Assembly (NCBI GenBank): GCA_018695965.1
Contig: JABHQB010000127.1
Location: 1-5,671 of the forward strand
Direction of reading: 5' to 3'
Source of the DNA: Flavobacteriales bacterium
GTDB lineage: Bacteria; Bacteroidota; Bacteroidia; Flavobacteriales; BACL11
DNA: 5,671 bases
Part shown: positions 1-4,137 of the stretch, in pieces
How the letters are laid out: the number at the start of each line of letters is the position of its first letter
Numbering within the stretch: the stretch's first letter is position 1
Notes under the pieces: model-generated
What the model was told of the DNA's origin: nothing
What the model saw: the letters and a program-made list of their open reading frames with translations, nothing else
The model's database searches: none
Made by a program: the position numbers and the translations under genes

Positions 1-286
1 AGGAGGAGCAATGTTTGGTTATTTATATATTATCCTGCTAAAAAAAGGATATGATATTTCTTTAAACTTCTATAATATTATAGGGTTTTTCAATTTTACT
101 AAAACTAGAAAACCAAGAAAGAAAAGTAGAAAAAAGAGAAGTTCAAAAGGAAATGACGATCTTTTCAGAAGCAAGAAATCTGAAAAACAAAAAAAGATAA
201 ATATTGTTTTAGAAAAAATATCAAAATCTGGTTATGACAGCCTAACAAAAGAAGAAAAAGAACTCCTTTTTAAAGAAAGTAAATAA
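1..286 (+). CDS. Rhomboid-family intramembrane serine protease, C-terminal part (5' end outside window)
   Basis: The frame is open from base 2 and the 94 visible residues begin GGAMFGYLYI, the glycine-rich stretch that in rhomboid proteases follows the catalytic His of the last core membrane helix (pattern H-x-GGA-x-FG in Bacteroidota members). The catalytic GxSG serine and the His itself lie upstream, so activity cannot be judged here. After the helix comes a very basic linker (visible residues 34-49, mostly Lys/Arg), then a short charged C-terminal module (about residues 64-94, with GYDSLTKEEKELLF) that is common at the end of Bacteroidota rhomboids and, as I recall, is catalogued as DUF6576. 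The ATG at 11 preceded by AGGAGG looks like a start with a ribosome binding site, but these bases encode the conserved Gly-Gly-Ala, so I treat the gene as partial rather than as a 91-residue protein. The stop shares one base with the next ATG (TAATG), implying co-transcription. Substrate unknown. Confidence 0.83.
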   Translation, partial: GGAMFGYLYIILLKKGYDISLNFYNIIGFFNFTKTRKPRKKSRKKRSSKGNDDLFRSKKSEKQKKINIVLEKISKSGYDSLTKEEKELLFKESK

Positions 287-1317
287 TGAAAAAATTATTT
301 CATTATACCATCTTCTTTATTAACTCATTTGCACTATTCGGAATATTATTTTCTTTAATATCTCCTTTTATAAATCCGAATGTATTTTGGCCAATTTCAT
401 TTTTTGGATTGTTTTTTCCTGTTTTTGTAATCATTCTATTTATATTCTCTATATTCTGGTTTTTCTACAATAGAAAATATATGTGGATCAATCTGATCTT
501 TCTATTGATATCTACTCCTTATTTAAGTAGATTTATCTCTATTAACTCATCAGATGACAGTAACGGGGAAGAGATCAATATTATGTCCTACAATGTAAGG
601 TTATTTGATAAGGATAATTTGTTGAAAATTGAGAATGTATATGAAGAAACAATGAAATTTGCAAATAAAGAGGAAGTGGATATTTTTTGCATACAAGAAT
701 ACGATAACCCTAAAAAAGATATAAATTCTAATTTTAAATATTCTACAATAGACTTAGAGGGCAGTAAAGAAAATCCACATATGGTAATTTACAGTAATTA
801 TGAGATTATTAATGACACTATAAATAATGGAATGGAGGATATGCATAATACTTGTATCTTTTCTGATATTGCAACTAAAACTGGTACCATTAGAGTATAT
901 AATGTTCATTTAGCTTCCAATTTTTTTAGTAATGATGACCTGAGATTCATGAGTTCTCCAGAACTAGAGACAGATAAAGCTTTAGGAGTTACAAAACGTC
1001 TTAGAAAATCGTTTGAATTAAGAGGAAAAGAGGTTCAGATAATTAAGAGACATATTGACAACTCTCCTTACCCTACAATAATATGTGGAGATTTTAACGA
1101 CACTCCTGTTTCCTATGCTTATCAGAATCTAAGGGAAAAGAAACTAGATGGATTTATTGAATCAGGAAATGGATTTGGAGCAACTTTCACTAAAATACCT
1201 TTCCTAAGAATTGATTATATTTTATATGACAAACAATTCTCAAGTTCTGACTTCATTACTCATCAAGAAATTCTATCGGACCACAAAGCAGTAAGTTGTA
1301 AAATAAAACTAGATTAA
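286..1317 (+). CDS. Membrane-anchored endonuclease/exonuclease/phosphatase (EEP) family protein
   Basis: This 343-residue protein has three hydrophobic N-terminal segments (about residues 7-29, 35-60 and 67-82) and then an EEP (DNase I-like/APE1-like) domain from about residue 97 to the end. The family's metal-dependent phosphoesterase signature is present in order: N103 in SYNVR, E138 in IQE, H208 in NVHL, D269 and N271 in CGDFNDTP, D310 in RIDYI, and the terminal D332-H333 of LSDHKAV. All catalytic positions expected of an active enzyme therefore appear intact. MKK at the N terminus and the NRKY loop after the second helix suggest a cytoplasmic N terminus and a periplasmic catalytic domain, which is inference from the positive-inside rule. 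The family covers nucleases, sphingomyelinases and inositol phosphatases, so the substrate cannot be named. The ATG overlaps the upstream rhomboid stop by one base, which fixes the start and suggests coupling. The stop overlaps the convergent yajC stop by four bases. Confidence 0.9.
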   Translation: MKKLFHYTIFFINSFALFGILFSLISPFINPNVFWPISFFGLFFPVFVIILFIFSIFWFFYNRKYMWINLIFLLISTPYLSRFISINSSDDSNGEEINIMSYNVRLFDKDNLLKIENVYEETMKFANKEEVDIFCIQEYDNPKKDINSNFKYSTIDLEGSKENPHMVIYSNYEIINDTINNGMEDMHNTCIFSDIATKTGTIRVYNVHLASNFFSNDDLRFMSSPELETDKALGVTKRLRKSFELRGKEVQIIKRHIDNSPYPTIICGDFNDTPVSYAYQNLREKKLDGFIESGNGFGATFTKIPFLRIDYILYDKQFSSSDFITHQEILSDHKAVSCKIKLD

Positions 1318-1577
1318 CTTAATTTATCAGAAACTGCATTCATTGCAATAGCTGATTTCTCTACTTTCATTTTTACGTCATAATTTTCTAGAATTACTGA
1401 AGATTCTTTTACGTCAATTATTTTACCATGTATACCTCCAATGGTAATAATCTGATCACCTTTTTTTAATTCAGCTCTAAATTTGTTTTCTCTTTTCTGT
1501 TTTTTTACTTGAGGACGTATCATAAAAAAATACATCACAACAAAGATAAGGGCAAAGAAGATAAATTCTGGATTCAT
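1314..1577 (-). CDS. yajC: Preprotein translocase subunit YajC
   Basis: This 87-residue protein has the full YajC architecture: one N-terminal membrane helix (about residues 4-20) ending in the family hallmark YFFMIRPQ, then the basic KKQKRE segment and a small cytoplasmic domain with KKGDQIITIGGIHGKI and a final beta region. YajC is an accessory inner-membrane protein that associates with SecDF and the SecYEG channel; it is not essential in E. coli. Length matches the usual 85-110 residues. It is the last gene of the minus-strand operon, six bases after the DUF1573 stop. No Shine-Dalgarno sequence precedes the ATG, as is usual in Bacteroidota. Its stop codon overlaps that of the convergent EEP gene, so there is no room for a terminator between the two genes. 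In related flavobacteria I would expect YbbR-like and coaE genes next; they are absent here. Confidence 0.95.
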   Translation of the reverse strand: MNPEFIFFALIFVVMYFFMIRPQVKKQKRENKFRAELKKGDQIITIGGIHGKIIDVKESSVILENYDVKMKVEKSAIAMNAVSDKLS

Positions 1578-1583
1578 AATATT

Positions 1584-1994
1584 TTAGTTTTCAGAAGGTA
1601 ACACCATACCTTCTATGGTTAATATTTTAATACTCGGTGTAGCATTAGTTGTTAATGTAATGTTATTTTTCTGTTCTCCTATCTTGTTACTATTAAAAGT
1701 AACTTTTATACGTTCTTTATTACCCGGTTTAATAATTTCTTTCGGATATTCTAATTTAGTACATCCACAACTTGCTTTTCCATTTGTAATTATTAAATTT
1801 CCAGTTCCTGTATTTTGTATTATAAACTCTATGTTTTTATCTTTTCCCTGAATACTCTCTCCAAAGTTAATGGTTTCATCTCCTACAATAGTTATTTCTG
1901 CTCCATTATCAATTAAATTGTCATCTATCTTATCTTCAGAATTGGAACATGAGAAAAATAAAAAACAAATAGATATGTAAACTAATATTCTCAT
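1584..1994 (-). CDS. DUF1573 domain lipoprotein
   Basis: This 136-residue protein begins with a short type II signal peptide: hydrophobic residues 3-15 then Cys16, with FFS before the Cys, a loose lipobox of the kind Bacteroidota tolerate. An acidic, Asn/Asp-rich linker follows (about 17-32), then a single DUF1573 domain (about 40-132), an immunoglobulin-like beta fold. The family marker SCGCT is at 75-79, between the conserved NTGTGNL and IIKPG elements. The family is very common in Bacteroidota envelopes; its molecular role is not established. The protein is predicted to be membrane-anchored and to face the periplasm or cell surface. The two cysteines C76 and C78 could be redox-active or bind a metal, which is speculation. 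The gene starts two bases after the nusB stop and ends six bases before yajC, so it is almost surely in the same transcript. DUF1573 next to yajC and nusB is a recurrent order in flavobacteria. Confidence 0.92.
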   Translation of the reverse strand: MRILVYISICFLFFSCSNSEDKIDDNLIDNGAEITIVGDETINFGESIQGKDKNIEFIIQNTGTGNLIITNGKASCGCTKLEYPKEIIKPGNKERIKVTFNSNKIGEQKNNITLTTNATPSIKILTIEGMVLPSEN

Positions 1995-1996
1995 AA

Positions 1997-2938
1997 TTAA
2001 ACTAATCCTCTCCCTACTTTTTTTACTTTTCCTTCTCTTGTATACTGAGATACAATTTTATCCAAAACCCCATTAATAAACACCTTTGAATTTTGAGTGC
2101 TATAGTATTTCGAAATCTCGATATATTCATTAAAAGAAACTTTTATTGGCATCTCTTTAAAAGAAATCACTTCTGTAAGAGCCATTTTTATCAATAATAA
2201 ATCCATCTTCGAGATTCGTTCTAATTCCCAATTTTTTACTTTACTTTCAATCAATTGTTCAAACTCATCTGCATTATTAATTGTTTTTCTGAACAAGTCA
2301 ATAGCAAATTTCTTATCGTCATTATTCTTAAAAACATCTGTAACTAAAGAGTTGTTATTATTTTCTTTCATATTATTTATCTGCCCCTTTAGGAACATAG
2401 AAACAAAAGGTAAATCATCTGTCCAGAAAATACTTTTTTCTTGTAAAATGAAATGGAAAATATCATTATCTAATATGTATTCATTTAACATAATCTGAAC
2501 AAATTTCTTATCATGATTAAAGTCATCTTTCTTATTATTCAAATAATCAGAATATTGTTGGCTTTTGTACATCTCCACAAAAACTTTTCTAATAATATCT
2601 AAATCATTTTTTCTCCAAATAGATGAGATTCTACTAACTTTTTTATTAAGAAATTCATCTTCTTTTAAAGCAGTTATAATTCTATTATTAAGAAATTTCG
2701 TGTTCGGATTTAAATCCTCTTTAGAAGGGATATATTTAGTTTTGTTTTCCTCTAAAAAATCAGTTGCATATGTATGTAGTTCTATAATAAAGGAAATAAT
2801 AATAATATGTAACTCAGATATACTTCTGATATCTTTTGCCATTTCCTTTTCAGAGATTGATATTTCATTGCTGGGATTAGAAAAGTAAGAATACAAAGAT
2901 TGCATTACTTTTAACCTAATGTGTCTTCTAGCAATCAT
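1997..2938 (-). CDS. nusB: Transcription antitermination factor NusB (long Bacteroidota form)
   Basis: The C-terminal 110 residues (about 205-300) match the NusB helical fold, including NWELERISKMDLLLIKMAL, then EMPIKVSFNEYIEISKYYS and KVFINGVLDKI, the most conserved NusB signatures. The N terminus, RRHIRLKVMQSLYSY at 4-18, matches the Arg-rich first helix which in E. coli NusB contributes to boxA RNA binding. NusB with S10 (NusE) binds boxA in rRNA leaders and supports processive rRNA transcription. At 313 residues it is over twice the length of E. coli NusB (about 139). The extra roughly 150-190 residues lie between the first helix and the C-terminal core, are helical and rich in Lys, Asn and Asp, and are usual in this phylum; their role is unknown. 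A basic tail (KVKKVGRG) ends the protein. The ATG lies three bases after the dehydrogenase stop, and the DUF1573 ATG two bases after this stop. Confidence 0.94.
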   Translation of the reverse strand: MIARRHIRLKVMQSLYSYFSNPSNEISISEKEMAKDIRSISELHIIIISFIIELHTYATDFLEENKTKYIPSKEDLNPNTKFLNNRIITALKEDEFLNKKVSRISSIWRKNDLDIIRKVFVEMYKSQQYSDYLNNKKDDFNHDKKFVQIMLNEYILDNDIFHFILQEKSIFWTDDLPFVSMFLKGQINNMKENNNNSLVTDVFKNNDDKKFAIDLFRKTINNADEFEQLIESKVKNWELERISKMDLLLIKMALTEVISFKEMPIKVSFNEYIEISKYYSTQNSKVFINGVLDKIVSQYTREGKVKKVGRGLV

Positions 2939-2941
2939 GTG

Positions 2942-4015
2942 TTATTTATTTTCCTGTATTCTTTGCTCTGCAATAAGCAAAGCTGCTTGATGAGTAGTAA
3001 TATCTTCATCTTCTGCTTTTAGTAGAATCTCTAATGTCGTATCGTAAATCTTCTTTGTTCTTAATAGAGATTCTTCTCTTTGGTATCCACTAATTTCAGA
3101 ATATACATTTATTAATCCACCAGCATTAATTAAGAAATCTGGAGCATAAACTATTCCTTTATCTTTTATCATTTTTCCATGAAGTACCTCATCAGATAAC
3201 TGATTGTTTGCAGCACCTGTAATAATCTGACATTTTAATCTGTTTATTGTATCAGTATTTAAAGTTGAACCTAGTGCACAAGGAGCGTAAATATCCATAT
3301 CCATATCGTAAATACTATCTGCCTTAATAATTTCAGCTCCATATTTTTCAGCAACCTCAGCTAGTTTTAAGTCATTAATATCAGTAATATACACCTTAGC
3401 TCCTTCTTCAGTTGTATGTTTCACTAAAGTTTCACCAACATGACCAACTCCTTGAACTAATATCGTTTTTCCTTCTAAAGAATCAGAGCCCCATTTAAAT
3501 TTTGCAGATGCCTTCATGCCCATATAAACACCATAAGCAGTAACAGTAGAAGGATCTCCACTACCTCCCATGGACTCCGGAATACCTGTAACATGTTTAG
3601 TTTTTTCTCTAACATATTCCATATCCTGTGTATTCATACCAACATCCTTAGCTGTAATATATTTACCTCCTAAGCTATCAACATATTCCCCGAATTTCTT
3701 TATTAAGGATTTTGTTTTAATTTTTGAAGCATCACCAATAATTACCGCTTTACCTCCTCCTAAATTTAATCCTGAGATAGATGCTTTAAAAGTCATCCCT
3801 CTTGATAACCTTAACACATCTTGCAAAGCTTCTTCTTCAGATGAATAATTCCACATTCTGGTACCACCAAGTGCTGGACCTAAGGTTGTATCATGAATTG
3901 CTATTATCGCTTTTAAACCTGTAACTTTATCATTACAGAAAATGACTTGTTCGTGTCCCATTGTTTCCATCTTCCTAACTACATGATTAGAAACTTTTTC
4001 TTCTACATTCATCAT
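2942..4015 (-). CDS. Glu/Leu/Phe/Val dehydrogenase, probably leucine (branched-chain) dehydrogenase
   Basis: The 357-residue protein has the amino-acid dehydrogenase fold: substrate domain (about 1-145) and NAD-binding Rossmann domain (about 150-310). GGTRMW at 50-55 and SGLNLGGGKAVI at 81-92 are family motifs. K77, K89 and D124 fall at a constant offset of nine from the known Bacillus leucine dehydrogenase residues K68, K80 and D115, so catalysis should be intact. The dinucleotide motif G189-x-G191-x-x-G194 is followed by D212 at the end of the next strand, favouring NAD+ over NADP+. The enzyme should reversibly deaminate leucine, valine or isoleucine to 2-oxo acids in the cytoplasm, feeding branched-chain degradation or branched fatty-acid precursors. 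Length fits leucine dehydrogenase (about 360) rather than glutamate dehydrogenase (about 415-450), but valine or phenylalanine preference is not excluded. It is the first gene of the operon. Two adjacent ATG codons (4015 and 4012) could start it; I use the first. No Shine-Dalgarno is seen. Confidence 0.92.
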   Translation of the reverse strand: MMNVEEKVSNHVVRKMETMGHEQVIFCNDKVTGLKAIIAIHDTTLGPALGGTRMWNYSSEEEALQDVLRLSRGMTFKASISGLNLGGGKAVIIGDASKIKTKSLIKKFGEYVDSLGGKYITAKDVGMNTQDMEYVREKTKHVTGIPESMGGSGDPSTVTAYGVYMGMKASAKFKWGSDSLEGKTILVQGVGHVGETLVKHTTEEGAKVYITDINDLKLAEVAEKYGAEIIKADSIYDMDMDIYAPCALGSTLNTDTINRLKCQIITGAANNQLSDEVLHGKMIKDKGIVYAPDFLINAGGLINVYSEISGYQREESLLRTKKIYDTTLEILLKAEDEDITTHQAALLIAEQRIQENK

Positions 4016-4068
4016 TATGTCAAATATTTTTTATTAATACAATTTCTTCTAAAAAAATTGAAATTTAT

Positions 4069-4083
4069 CCGTTTTTTAAACGG
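4069..4083. repeat. Perfect 15-bp palindrome, possible operator or 5'-UTR hairpin
   Basis: CCGTTT at 4069-4074 is the exact reverse complement of AAACGG at 4078-4083, separated by TTT. It is the most G/C-containing stretch of a very A/T-rich intergenic region. It lies just downstream of the predicted -7 box of the dehydrogenase operon, at or near its transcription start, and upstream of the plus-strand promoter. That position would suit an operator for a dimeric regulator, or a hairpin at the 5' end of the operon mRNA. The symmetry is seen directly; function is inference, and no regulator is encoded in the window. Confidence 0.4.
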
Positions 4084-4108
4084 TTTGCAAAATTAGTTAT
4101 TATTTTTG
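4084..4108 (+). promoter_or_regulatory. Possible promoter of the ABC transporter gene
   Basis: TATTTTTG at 4101-4108 matches the -7 consensus TAnnTTTG. The only upstream TTTG (4084-4087) is 13 bases away, shorter than the usual 17-23, so the -33 element is weak. Transcription would start near 4113-4116, leaving a leader of about 22-25 bases before the TTG at 4138 but only a few bases before the out-of-frame ATG at 4119. The -7 box lies inside the spacer of the opposing operon promoter, so the two would compete for RNA polymerase. Confidence 0.35.
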
Positions 4109-4118
4109 GCCTACCAAA
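4088..4118 (-). promoter_or_regulatory. Predicted Bacteroidota-type promoter of the dehydrogenase-nusB-DUF1573-yajC operon
   Basis: Read on the minus strand, TAATTTTG (4095-4088) matches the Bacteroidota -7 consensus TAnnTTTG exactly. A TTTG (4118-4115) lies 19 bases upstream and fits the -33 element. Transcription would start around 4082-4084, giving a leader of roughly 67 bases before the ATG at 4015. No second good box is seen closer to the gene. The match rests on consensus only; A/T-rich DNA gives chance hits, but both the boxes and the spacing agree. Confidence 0.55.
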
Positions 4119-4130
4119 ATGAAACACTAA
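4119..4130 (+). other. Three-codon ATG mini-frame just before the ABC gene (leader peptide or remnant of the true start)
   Basis: ATG AAA CAC TAA reads Met-Lys-His-stop and ends seven bases before the TTG used as the ABC gene start. It is one base out of register with the ABC frame, which is open from 4123 onward without an ATG. Removing one A from the AAA run would join this ATG to the long frame (MNTKLELKNLF). It may be a chance ATG, a translationally coupled leader, or the true start hidden by a one-base insertion or sequence error. Confidence 0.25.
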
Positions 4131-4137
4131 ATTAGAA

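Noticed and set aside
1292..1321. TAAGTT/AACTTA repeat as a bidirectional terminator
   Set aside because: Six A/T-rich pairs, an 18-base loop and no U-run do not make a credible intrinsic terminator, so it is not listed as a feature.
1615..1851. Plus-strand open frame of 78 codons opposite the DUF1573 gene
   Set aside because: It lies wholly inside a well-supported gene on the other strand, has a composition set by that gene, and shows no family motif.
2565..2888. Plus-strand open frame of 107 codons opposite nusB
   Set aside because: Antisense shadow of nusB; hydrophobic runs come from reading Lys/Asn/Glu codons backwards, with no recognisable domain.
3570..3848. Plus-strand open frame of 92 codons opposite the amino-acid dehydrogenase
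   Set aside because: It covers conserved catalytic coding of the dehydrogenase on the other strand and has no independent evidence.
4021..4028. AATATTTG on the minus strand as an alternative -7 box for the dehydrogenase
   Set aside because: It has one mismatch to TAnnTTTG, lies only six bases before the ATG so the transcript would start at the codon, and has no TTG at the proper distance.
4041..4065. Inverted repeat AATTTC...GAAATT in the intergenic region, considered as a hairpin or riboswitch stem
   Set aside because: Six A/T-dominated pairs with a 13-base loop are expected by chance in such DNA and the fold would be unstable; no aptamer-like conserved core is seen.
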